From RGIG4074 sp964615285 (GTDB lineage: Bacteria > Bacillota > Clostridia > Christensenellales > Borkfalkiaceae), in assembly GCA_964615285.1 (NCBI GenBank), contig CAZTND010000039.1:1-13782 (forward strand): 13,782 nucleotides of DNA, read 5' to 3'. Made by a program: the position numbers and the translations under genes. Shown here in pieces: positions 7,775 through 13,764 of this stretch. Every line of letters begins with the position of its first letter. The stretch's first letter is position 1. Below the pieces are notes generated by a model. It was given only the letters and a program-made list of their open reading frames with translations, was not told where the DNA came from and made no database searches.

Positions 7775-8986
7775 TTACCGTTTCAGCAGTTTTTGCATGA
7801 GGGTATGGCCCTGCGGGACATAGACGCCCGTCTTTTCGGCTTCCGTTTCGTCATAGGCCGCCGCGCCGTTTCCCTTTCCCTCGTCCGAGCGATAGAGGAG
7901 ATAGGGGACGGGATCGGAAACGTGCGTTTTCAGGGCGATGGGCGTGGGGTGATCGGGACAGATGAGCATGGTAAAGGGCTCACCCATGCCCGAAAATTCC
8001 TGCAATAACGTCTTTATGACCACTTCGGAGATCTGTTCGATGGAATAGATTTTCTTCTCAATGTCGCCGTGGTGACCGCACTCGTCGGGGGCCTCCATGT
8101 GGATGTACACGAAATCCAGCCCGCTCTTCAGGGCGTTGGCCGCCGCCATGGCTTTGCCGCGGAAGTTGGTGTCCCAATTGCCCGTGATGCCCGGCACGTC
8201 GATGATCTCCATGCCCGCGAGTATGCCGATGCCCTTCACCAGGTCGACGGCGGAGATGACGCCGCCCTTCAAGCCGAATTTTTCTTCAAAATTCACGGGC
8301 GCGGGCTTGGTGCCCTCCCCCCAGAACCACACGGAATTGGCGGGGTTTTTGCCCGCGGCGATCCGCTTTTTGTTGACCGGGTGGTCCTTTAATAGGGCGT
8401 ACGACCGCTTCATCATTTCAAGATATTTCTCCCCTTCGGGGCCCTTCGGCAGATAAGCGGCGATCGGACGGTCGGAAATGTCGTGCGGCGGGGTCAGGTC
8501 GTTCCCCGTTTCGCCCTTCTTTACGACCAGGCAATGGCGGTAGGAAACGCCCGTATACAGGGTCATGCGCTCGTCGTCTAAATATTGTTTGAGATAGCCG
8601 ATCAGTTCGCGCGCCTCTTCGGTGGAAATTTCGCCCGCCGAATAGTCCAGCATGCGCTTGTCCTCGTAGTTCTCCTCGTCCGAAAGGGTGACCAGGTTGC
8701 ACCGCAGGGTGACGTCGGTCGCCTGCAGGGGGATGCCGATGGAGAGCGCCTCCAGGGGCGACCGCCCCGTGTAATACTCCCTGGGATCGAGCCCGAGCAC
8801 GGACATGTTCGCCACGTCGCTGCCCGGTTTCATGCCTTCGGGAACGGTCTTGCACAGTCCCACTTCGCTCTTTTTCGCCAATTCGTCGATGGTCGGTTTG
8901 CGGCTGGCCTGCAGGGGCGTCTTGCCGCCGAGGGCGGGCAGGGGATAGTCCGCCATGCCGTCGCCGAGTACCACAACATATTTCAT
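7775..8986 (-). CDS. apgM: ApgM-family cofactor-independent phosphoglycerate mutase (or proposed homoserine kinase)
   Basis: Alkaline-phosphatase-superfamily enzyme of 403 residues, of the archaeal-type 2,3-bisphosphoglycerate-independent phosphoglycerate mutase family, which interconverts 3- and 2-phosphoglycerate. Metal-site and catalytic features are all present: VVVLGDGMADYP with D9, PGSDVANMSV with the nucleophile-position S56, YYTGRSPLEA, MEAPDECGHHGD (D301, H305), CPDHPTP (D345, H346) and H355. The stretches PPHDISDR and WFWGEG are typical of the bacterial subgroup sometimes annotated as proposed homoserine kinase, so the reaction is uncertain. No threonine-pathway gene is nearby to support the kinase reading. 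SD GAGGT (8995-8999) lies 8 nt upstream of the ATG. It begins 62 nt after ung with no clear terminator between, so it may be the last gene of the mtnN operon. Confidence 0.9.
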   Translation of the reverse strand: MKYVVVLGDGMADYPLPALGGKTPLQASRKPTIDELAKKSEVGLCKTVPEGMKPGSDVANMSVLGLDPREYYTGRSPLEALSIGIPLQATDVTLRCNLVTLSDEENYEDKRMLDYSAGEISTEEARELIGYLKQYLDDERMTLYTGVSYRHCLVVKKGETGNDLTPPHDISDRPIAAYLPKGPEGEKYLEMMKRSYALLKDHPVNKKRIAAGKNPANSVWFWGEGTKPAPVNFEEKFGLKGGVISAVDLVKGIGILAGMEIIDVPGITGNWDTNFRGKAMAAANALKSGLDFVYIHMEAPDECGHHGDIEKKIYSIEQISEVVIKTLLQEFSGMGEPFTMLICPDHPTPIALKTHVSDPVPYLLYRSDEGKGNGAAAYDETEAEKTGVYVPQGHTLMQKLLKR

Positions 8987-9048
8987 GTTTCGTTACCTCT
9001 TTTTGTTTTGTTTGCCCGTTTCGGCCGCCGCAAAAACGGATCGATCGG

Positions 9049-9723
9049 TCAGTTTTTGTTCAGATCCCAGTCTATGGGTTCCATGCCGTGCCGCACGAGA
9101 AATTCGTTGGTGCGCGAGAAGGGGCGGCTGCCGAAAAATCCGTTGTGCGCCGACAGGGGGGAAGGGTGTGCGCTCTCGATGATGAGATGCTTTTGCCTGT
9201 CGATGAGGGGCTTTTTGGAACGCGCGTTTCCGCCCCACAGGATAAAGACCGCGTGCGGCCTGTCCTCGCTCACCAGGCGGATGACGTTGTCCGTAAACCA
9301 GCTCCAGCCGCATTTTGAATGGGAATTTGCGGCGTGTTCCCGCACCGTCAGAGAGGTGTTCAGAAGAAGCACCCCCTGTTCCGCCCACTTTGTCAGGTCG
9401 CCGCTTTTCGAGGGGGGCATGCCCAAATCGGACTCCAATTCCTTAAAAATATTGACCAGGGAAGGCGGGAGGGGTACGCCCGCCCGCACGGAAAAACACA
9501 GCCCGTGCGCCTGCCCCGGCTCGTGGTAGGGGTCCTGCCCCAAAAGCACCGCTTTCACGCTCTGCACGGGCGTGTAGCGGAAGCAGTTGTAGAGATCGTA
9601 CATGTCCGGATAGACGATGCGCGTGGAATATTCCTTTTTCAGAAATTCCCGGATCTGCAGATAGCGTTCGTCCGAAAACAGGGGGGCGAGCAGTTCGTCC
9701 CATCCGCCGCCGAGTGGTTTCAT
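9049..9723 (-). CDS. ung: Uracil-DNA glycosylase, family 1
   Basis: Removes uracil from DNA to start base-excision repair. 224 residues, the normal length. Motif A is GQDPYHEPGQAHGLCFSV with catalytic D64 and Y66. The uracil-pocket and leucine-loop motif is HPSPLSAH (186-193), followed by GFFGSRPFSR. The ATG at 9721-9723 is chosen over a longer frame because it carries SD GGAGG 7 nt upstream and gives the family N terminus. Its first bases overlap the luxS stop as ATGA, so translation is probably coupled to luxS. The SD lies within the last luxS codons. Identification is secure. Confidence 0.97.
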   Translation of the reverse strand: MKPLGGGWDELLAPLFSDERYLQIREFLKKEYSTRIVYPDMYDLYNCFRYTPVQSVKAVLLGQDPYHEPGQAHGLCFSVRAGVPLPPSLVNIFKELESDLGMPPSKSGDLTKWAEQGVLLLNTSLTVREHAANSHSKCGWSWFTDNVIRLVSEDRPHAVFILWGGNARSKKPLIDRQKHLIIESAHPSPLSAHNGFFGSRPFSRTNEFLVRHGMEPIDWDLNKN

Positions 9724-10166
9724 GAAAGGGCCTCCAATACTTTCAGGTAGTCGGCGCATTCTTGCAGCGCGCCCGTCAGGTCGTGTTCCAGATAGTTCCC
9801 GCATTCCTTTTTGCCGCTCCCCGGCACTTCGGTGAAAGTCAATGCCCGTTCAAAGCATTCTTTCAGAAGGGAGAGGACCGCGGCGTAGTCCATATCGACC
9901 GTCAGCAGATAAAATCCCGTGCGGCAGCCCATGGGACCGAAATAGATGATGTCGTCCCTTTTGTCCGAATTGCGCAGGACGGTGGCAAGGATGTGTTCGA
10001 CGGAGTGCAGCGCCTTCGGGGAAATATAATCGCCCCCGTTGGGGACCTTGAACCGTAAATCCCATGTGGTCACGCCGCGGCATACCATGCCCTTATGTAA
10101 GCCCTTTTTCAGTTCGTCATGGTCGATGGAAAAGGAGGGGATCCGCTCCATATCGTCGGCTTTCAT
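9720..10166 (-). CDS. luxS: S-ribosylhomocysteine lyase LuxS
   Basis: Cleaves S-ribosylhomocysteine to homocysteine and 4,5-dihydroxy-2,3-pentanedione, the precursor of autoinducer AI-2. The 148 residues are close to the usual 150-160. The metal site HSVEH gives H54, E57 and H58. The catalytic cysteine is C81 in GCRTGFY, and the third metal ligand is C122 in ECGNYLEHDL. The start at 10164-10166 has SD AAGGAG about 11 nt upstream. mtnN, which makes the substrate, ends 22 nt earlier, and ung begins within the luxS stop. Whether AI-2 is used as a signal or is only a by-product of the activated methyl cycle cannot be told; no AI-2 receptor is in view. Confidence 0.97.
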   Translation of the reverse strand: MKADDMERIPSFSIDHDELKKGLHKGMVCRGVTTWDLRFKVPNGGDYISPKALHSVEHILATVLRNSDKRDDIIYFGPMGCRTGFYLLTVDMDYAAVLSLLKECFERALTFTEVPGSGKKECGNYLEHDLTGALQECADYLKVLEALS

Positions 10167-10188
10167 TTTTAAGATGTCTCCTTGTGTT

Positions 10189-10857
10189 TCAGTTTTCCAG
10201 CCGCGCGAAGAGCGCGGGCAGGGTCGCGTGCAGTTTTTCCAGCGCCCGCCGCTTGTTCTGATTGTACAGCCCGACGGAATTGCCGCCCTCCGATTGATCG
10301 GAAATGGATTTCCATTCGTAGCACGGCACGCCCGCATGCACGGCCGCCTGCGCCACCGCGCCGCCCTCCATGTCGCGGATGTCCGCGTCCATATAGTCGC
10401 GGATCAGAAAAAAGTCGTCGGGATCGTCGCTGAACCGGTCGCCCGTGGCGAGTGCCCGCAGCGGCAGGACTTCTTCGGGCAGGGTGGCAAGGGGCAGAAA
10501 GTTTTCCTTGAATTCGTCCAGCGTGCCGATGCGCGTGCCGTTGACTTTCGAGAGGTCGAAGTCGTATTGCACGGCTTTGGAGATCTGGTAGACCGCCGCG
10601 ATCTCGGTGTTTTTCCGAATGCCGCCCGCAATGCCGAAGTTGATCAGGACCGCGGCATGGTATAGGTCGATCAGCATCTGCGCGCCGATGGCGGCGTTGA
10701 CTTTTCCCACGCCGCAGACGACGAGGGCGATCTCTTTTCCGTATGCCTTTCCCGTATAGACGGGTTTGCCGCAATGCGTTTCGCATGCGGCGATCTCCAT
10801 ATCGTCCAACAGAAGGTCCGCTTCGTACTGCATGGCGGCAACGACGCCGATGGTCAT
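10189..10857 (-). CDS. mtnN: 5'-methylthioadenosine/S-adenosylhomocysteine nucleosidase
   Basis: Hydrolyses adenine from S-adenosylhomocysteine and methylthioadenosine. 222 residues, slightly short of the usual 230. Features are the start TIGVVAAMQYEAD with the catalytic-acid position E12, VCGVGKVNAA, INFGIAGGI (nucleoside phosphorylase fold), GDRF, DMEGGAVAQ with ribose-binding E164, and SISD with catalytic D187. The usual arginine before ISD is a lysine-serine here. ATG 10857 is preferred because AAGGAG sits 9 nt upstream; an in-frame ATG at 10884 lies almost on the predicted transcription start. First gene of mtnN-luxS-ung, supplying S-ribosylhomocysteine to LuxS. Confidence 0.95.
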   Translation of the reverse strand: MTIGVVAAMQYEADLLLDDMEIAACETHCGKPVYTGKAYGKEIALVVCGVGKVNAAIGAQMLIDLYHAAVLINFGIAGGIRKNTEIAAVYQISKAVQYDFDLSKVNGTRIGTLDEFKENFLPLATLPEEVLPLRALATGDRFSDDPDDFFLIRDYMDADIRDMEGGAVAQAAVHAGVPCYEWKSISDQSEGGNSVGLYNQNKRRALEKLHATLPALFARLEN

Positions 10858-10892
10858 CTTTCGTTTCTCCTTTTTATCTTGCATATGATACC

Positions 10893-10921
10893 ATTATAAC
10901 AAACTTTCGGGCGGGAAGCAA
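10893..10921 (-). promoter_or_regulatory. Predicted sigma-A promoter of the mtnN-luxS-ung operon
   Basis: On the minus strand, -35 TTGCTT (10916-10921), 17-bp spacer, -10 TATAAT (10893-10898). Predicted start near 10886, with a leader of about 29 nt holding the SD. It is back-to-back with the plus-strand promoter at 10952-10980. Confidence 0.8.
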
Positions 10922-10951
10922 TGATTTACCGCAACAAATCCCTGTTTTTCC

Positions 10952-10980
10952 TTGAAAAATCCCGATATATGGTGTATACT
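10952..10980 (+). promoter_or_regulatory. Predicted plus-strand promoter antisense to the phosphopantetheinyl transferase gene
   Basis: -35 TTGAAA (10952-10957), 17-bp spacer, -10 TATACT (10975-10980); start near 10987. No plus-strand gene begins before 11554, so the transcript would run antisense through the whole transferase gene and might continue into the C_GCAxxG_C_C gene as a long leader. Confidence 0.55.
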
Positions 10981-10995
10981 GTCGGTGAGAGCGCC

Positions 10996-11005
10996 GGGGG
11001 GGGGG
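10996..11005. repeat. Homopolymer of ten G
   Basis: A G10 tract lies one base beyond the stop of the minus-strand transferase gene and about 10 nt into the predicted antisense transcript. It is within a GAGC...GCTC inverted repeat (10989-11008). It is outside coding sequence, so length changes would not shift a reading frame. Confidence 0.9.
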
Positions 11006-11006
11006 C

Positions 11007-11522
11007 TCAATCGATCTTTTCCGAAACGACTTTCTGCGGCGCGGCGGTGCAGATGCAAAAGACGTATTTTTCGCTTTCCAGTGTGCCGTTCTGCAACCAG
11101 ACGGGCTGTTCTGCGCCGTCAAGGTACAGTTTGCCGCCGTACAGCGAAAGCCGTTTGTACATTTTGAAGATCGATCCGCCGCAGAATTTAACGTAGCTCT
11201 CCTTTGCCGTCCAATGCTGATAGAAGGGCAGCATGCCCGAAATTTCCGCCTTTTCCGCGGGGGACAAGGCGGCGAGCACGGCGGAGCGGACGCGGGGAGA
11301 GGAGGCGTCCTCCGCATCCAGCCCTACGGGCGCGTCGCAGATCGCTGCGGCGGTGAGGGCTCCGCTGTGTGTCAGAGAAAAAAAGAGCGGATCGCCCGCC
11401 AGGCGGGGCTTGCCGTATTCCCCCCGCAGGATGGGCACGTCCTGCAAGCCGTATCGGCGCAGGATCTCCCGCAGGAAGGCCGCGGAATCCGTTTGTCGGC
11501 AGGTATGGTAAAGCGTCAGCAT
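11007..11522 (-). CDS. 4'-phosphopantetheinyl transferase, Sfp/AcpT type
   Basis: Transfers 4'-phosphopantetheine from CoA to a serine of carrier proteins. 171 residues, short for the Sfp class (often 200-230). The family motifs appear in order: GEYGKPRL (34-41), FFSLTHSG (47-54), VGLDAED with metal ligands D69 and E71 (66-72), and WTAKESYVK with E108 and K112 (104-112). The N terminus MLTLYHT aligns in kind with other short clostridial members, so ATG 11520-11522 looks right. No SD precedes it: the predicted transcription start is 3 nt before the ATG, so translation would be leaderless. No polyketide or peptide synthetase gene is in the window, so the carrier protein is unknown. It reads in the same direction as mtnN with no clear terminator between. 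Confidence 0.9.
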   Translation of the reverse strand: MLTLYHTCRQTDSAAFLREILRRYGLQDVPILRGEYGKPRLAGDPLFFSLTHSGALTAAAICDAPVGLDAEDASSPRVRSAVLAALSPAEKAEISGMLPFYQHWTAKESYVKFCGGSIFKMYKRLSLYGGKLYLDGAEQPVWLQNGTLESEKYVFCICTAAPQKVVSEKID

Positions 11523-11531
11523 GATAATATC

Positions 11532-11560
11532 ATTATAGAGGAGGTTTCCGGAAATGTCAA
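11532..11560 (-). promoter_or_regulatory. Perfect-consensus sigma-A promoter of the phosphopantetheinyl transferase gene
   Basis: On the minus strand, TTGACA (11555-11560), 17-bp spacer, TATAAT (11532-11537): twelve of twelve consensus bases. The start is predicted at about 11525, 3 nt before the gene's ATG. The spacer contains the SD and part of the start codon of the divergent gene, and the -35 overlaps its first codons. A palindrome ATGATA-A-TATCAT (11521-11533) covers the predicted start. Confidence 0.85.
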
Positions 11561-12024
11561 GAGGAGAGAGGGCCGGGGAGAATTTTCTCAACGGGTACAA
11601 CTGCGCGCAGGCGGTGCTGCTCGCGTTCGACGATCTGACGGGGGTGCCGCGGGAGACGCTGTTGAAGGTCGCGCAGTCCTTCGGCGGCGGCATGGGGCGG
11701 CTGCGGCTCACCTGCGGCACGGTCACGGGCATGATGATGGCGCTGGGGCTCATCGCGGGCACGGCGGACACGGACCGGGAGGCGAAGAACAGGCAGTATG
11801 CCGCCGTGCAGGAACTTGCCCGCCGCTTCCGCGCGCGCAACGGCTCGCTCATCTGCATGGAACTGCTGACGGGCAAGGGCATACAGGCCGATACCCTTCC
11901 TGCCGCCGAGGCGCGCACCGCCGAATATTACAAAAAGCGCCCCTGCCCCGAACTCTGCCGCATCGCGGCGGAGATCCTGGAGGAATATCTGGCGGAACGG
12001 CAGGCACAGCCGCGGGAAGAATAA
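11554..12024 (+). CDS. C_GCAxxG_C_C family (putative redox-active) protein
   Basis: A 156-residue protein with the cysteine pattern of the C_GCAxxG_C_C family, predicted to be redox-active or metal-binding but without an established reaction. It opens with GYNCAQAVLLAF (C17), then FGGGMGRLRLTCGTVTGMMMALG (glycine-rich, C54), ICMELL (C101) and RPCPELC (C131, C135) near the C terminus. No signal peptide is visible. An excellent SD GAGGAGGT (11538-11545) lies 8 nt before the ATG. Its own promoter is not clear: TAATAT preceded by TG at 11522-11530 is a possible extended -10, and the plus-strand promoter at 10952 is another candidate. The stop is 36 nt from the convergent DUF1848 gene with no terminator recognised. 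Confidence 0.87.
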   Translation: MSRGERAGENFLNGYNCAQAVLLAFDDLTGVPRETLLKVAQSFGGGMGRLRLTCGTVTGMMMALGLIAGTADTDREAKNRQYAAVQELARRFRARNGSLICMELLTGKGIQADTLPAAEARTAEYYKKRPCPELCRIAAEILEEYLAERQAQPREE

Positions 12025-12060
12025 CTTTTCCGTCTCTGTGCACAAACTCCTCCGCGTCCG

Positions 12061-13017
12061 TCACGGCTGTCCGTCTGCCTCGAACAGCGAACGCTGCCGC
12101 CCCTGCGATTTCAGAAAGCTCTTTTGGTTGCCGTCCGTCAATACATCGCCCTCTTGCAGGTGCCCCAAAAGCAGCGGGGAATCCGGGTCGTGCAGTCTGT
12201 AATTGTCCCGCGCCTTCTGCGGGCTCTTATTCGCATAGCAGTATTTGCAGCCGTTCAGGCAGGTGTCGTAGGCGCCTATGTCGCGGCTCTCTATGCACCG
12301 GCACCCCTCGCGCAGCCCTCTGTGCCCGATGTCTCGGAACTCGCAGCCGTTGGCCATTCCGAGAATTTCCAGTGTGGCGCAGCCCGAGGGGTGAATGCCG
12401 TAGCGCGCAAAGTCGCCGTTGGTGCCGCAGGTCTGCAGCCATATGCCGTACTTTGCCGCAATTTTGCCCAACCCCGCGGCAAGCCGTTCCTTGTCGCCCT
12501 CCGTCAGCGGGACAAGCTCGGGCATGTTCACTTCCGTTTTTTTGTACATCTCCACAAAACTGAAAATACAGCGGTCGATGTGCGGCGCAAGCCTCTCCGC
12601 CATATAGGCAAACGTATCCAGGTGCCGTTCGACCGTATATTTTTCGGTGAGCAGTACGGGGTCGTACCGCCACGAAATTCTGTTTTTTCCCACGATTTTT
12701 TCAAGCTCGACCAGCGTCTGCATGCTGTCGTCTATGGACGGCACGCCCGGCTCGATGTCCTTGCCGTAGGCGGTGATCGTGTAGTGGAAATAGGTGCGGT
12801 TTTTATCCGTGATTTCATGCAGGCGGGGCAGAATGGGCGCGTAGTTCTTGGAGCAGAACATCACGGCGTCGATCTTGTCGGGCGAAAGTTCGTATCTTGT
12901 GACCTTGTTCGGGAAGAGCGGGTTGCGCGCATAGACATAGCCCTCTTCAAATCTCTTCAAAAGCCACGGCGTAAAATACTGCACGGTGTCCGTCCGTGCA
13001 CCGGTATTGAGTATCAT
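12061..13017 (-). CDS. DUF1848 family protein with C-terminal cysteine cluster
   Basis: A 318-residue cytosolic protein of the DUF1848 family, function unknown. The N terminus MILNTGARTD and the stretches FCSKNYAP, HYTITAYG and SWRYDPVL are characteristic of the family. The C-terminal part is cysteine-rich: C225, C239, C241, then CLNGCKYC (C253, C257, C260), the CxxxCxxC spacing of radical SAM iron-sulfur clusters, here near the C terminus rather than the N terminus. The family is known to carry such a cluster, which makes an Fe-S cluster likely and radical chemistry possible. SD AGGAGG (13025-13030) is 7 nt before the ATG. The start overlaps the stop of the upstream remnant as ATGA, so translation is coupled. 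Confidence 0.9.
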   Translation of the reverse strand: MILNTGARTDTVQYFTPWLLKRFEEGYVYARNPLFPNKVTRYELSPDKIDAVMFCSKNYAPILPRLHEITDKNRTYFHYTITAYGKDIEPGVPSIDDSMQTLVELEKIVGKNRISWRYDPVLLTEKYTVERHLDTFAYMAERLAPHIDRCIFSFVEMYKKTEVNMPELVPLTEGDKERLAAGLGKIAAKYGIWLQTCGTNGDFARYGIHPSGCATLEILGMANGCEFRDIGHRGLREGCRCIESRDIGAYDTCLNGCKYCYANKSPQKARDNYRLHDPDSPLLLGHLQEGDVLTDGNQKSFLKSQGRQRSLFEADGQP

Positions 13018-13217
13018 TTTTGCGCCTCCTGTTTCTTTGCTTTTGTCGTTGTACGGAACGTCAGTTCCGTCATGATCATCATCAGGCCCACGAAGATGAT
13101 GAGATAAACGGGCATCATTTCAAACCCGAACTGCCTGCCGAGTGCCCCGAACAGCGAATCGGGCAGGCCGAGGCTGATGAATGCGATATAGATGAGCGCG
13201 AGTAAAAGCGAATACAT
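13014..13217 (-). pseudogene. MFS transporter remnant: first helix joined to last helix by internal deletion
   Basis: A 67-residue open frame with two hydrophobic segments (about 3-19 and 35-51). The first 25 or so residues (MYSLLLALIYIAFISLGLPDS) read like helix 1 of a 12-helix major facilitator transporter. The rest (FGALGRQFG, MMPVYLIIFVGLMMIMTEL and a basic tail) reads like the final helix of the same kind of protein. About 300 residues or more would be missing between. The frame is intact through the join. It lies 21 nt after marR and overlaps the DUF1848 start by 4 nt, so this is probably a MarR-MFS-DUF1848 operon whose pump has been lost. The SD is weak (AGGGAC). A genuine small two-helix protein is the alternative. 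Confidence 0.65.
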
Positions 13218-13238
13218 TGCCCGTCCCTATGTGTATAA

Positions 13239-13691
13239 TCAAGCAAGGAGCGAAAACATTTTTTCCATGTTTTCGGTGAAAATTGTCGTCAGCTGCACGA
13301 GTTCGGCAATTTTTTCCGTTCCCAATGCAGCCATGGCAAGATTTTCCGCATCGGCGGCGGGGGGAATGATCGCCTGCGCATATGTCCTGCCGCGCTCTGT
13401 AAAGCGTATGCGCTTGTTGCGCCTGTCCTCGGCCACTTCTTCAAAAAAGATATAGCCCTTTTTTTGAAATCTGCCCGTGATGGCGGCAACCGTCTGTTTG
13501 TTGGCGGAAAGCCGTTCGCATATCTCTTTCTGCGTGCATCCTTCGGGCGAAAACCAAAGTATGTCCAGCACGAACAGTTCGTTGACGGTCAGATCGTGCC
13601 GTTTTGCGCATCGGTCATAGACGGCGTGCTGCCGGTCGCGCAGCCTGCAATAGGCGTTGACGAATTGGTTTATTTTTCTGCCGACGATCAT
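13239..13691 (-). CDS. MarR family transcriptional regulator
   Basis: A 150-residue DNA-binding repressor-type protein. An N-terminal dimerisation helix leads to a winged helix-turn-helix (about 32-100): LTVNELFVLDILW, CTQKEICERLSANKQTVAAITGRFQKKGYI with the recognition helix at about 62-76, then the wing EDRRNKRIRFTERG with the family's basic residues. The C-terminal helices (TYAQAIIPP to the end) complete the dimer interface. SD AAAGGAG lies 5 nt upstream of the ATG. It heads the operon with the transporter remnant and the DUF1848 gene. A 24-bp imperfect dyad covers its predicted -10 and start, which suggests autoregulation. Ligand unknown. Confidence 0.93.
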   Translation of the reverse strand: MIVGRKINQFVNAYCRLRDRQHAVYDRCAKRHDLTVNELFVLDILWFSPEGCTQKEICERLSANKQTVAAITGRFQKKGYIFFEEVAEDRRNKRIRFTERGRTYAQAIIPPAADAENLAMAALGTEKIAELVQLTTIFTENMEKMFSLLA

Positions 13692-13703
13692 AGATACTCC
13701 TTT

Positions 13704-13727
13704 AATTGGTCTAATATCATACTAATT
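13704..13727. promoter_or_regulatory. Candidate MarR operator, 24-bp imperfect dyad
   Basis: AATT at both ends and a central ATAT, with 18 of 24 positions symmetric. It overlaps the last bases of the -10 and includes the predicted transcription start near 13718, a position where binding by the MarR product would block transcription. Confidence 0.55.
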
Positions 13728-13754
13728 ATAATACGGCGGGAGCCTTGCTGTCAA
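13725..13754 (-). promoter_or_regulatory. Predicted sigma-A promoter of the marR operon
   Basis: On the minus strand, TTGACA (13749-13754), 18-bp spacer, TATAAT (13725-13730). Both hexamers are perfect. The leader is about 27 nt. Confidence 0.85.
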
Positions 13755-13764
13755 GGGAAAGGGC

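Noticed and set aside
9000..9048. Possible terminator between ung and apgM (AAAAAC...GTTTTT around GATCGATC)
   Set aside because: The inner bases do not pair well and there is no GC-rich stem before a T-tract, so it is not called.
8585..9529. Plus-strand frame of 314 codons across the apgM/ung junction
   Set aside because: Both minus-strand genes have complete catalytic motifs and SDs; this frame has none.
9724..9804. 27-residue N-terminal extension of ung
   Set aside because: It lies within luxS, has no SD and is not found in family 1 glycosylases; ATG 9721-9723 has a good SD.
10858..10884. Nine-residue N-terminal extension of mtnN
   Set aside because: The ATG at 10884 would be about 2 nt from the predicted start and has no SD; ATG 10857 has AAGGAG.
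11007..11918. 303-codon version of the transferase extending right of 11522
   Set aside because: The added part runs through the promoter and antisense to the C_GCAxxG_C_C gene; family motifs fit the 171-residue form.
12025..12060. Possible terminator between the convergent cysteine protein and DUF1848 genes
   Set aside because: No stem with a T-tract can be seen in the 36-nt gap.
11214..12563. Plus-strand frame of 449 codons crossing three real genes
   Set aside because: It overlaps the transferase, the cysteine protein and DUF1848 in the wrong frames and lacks any motif.
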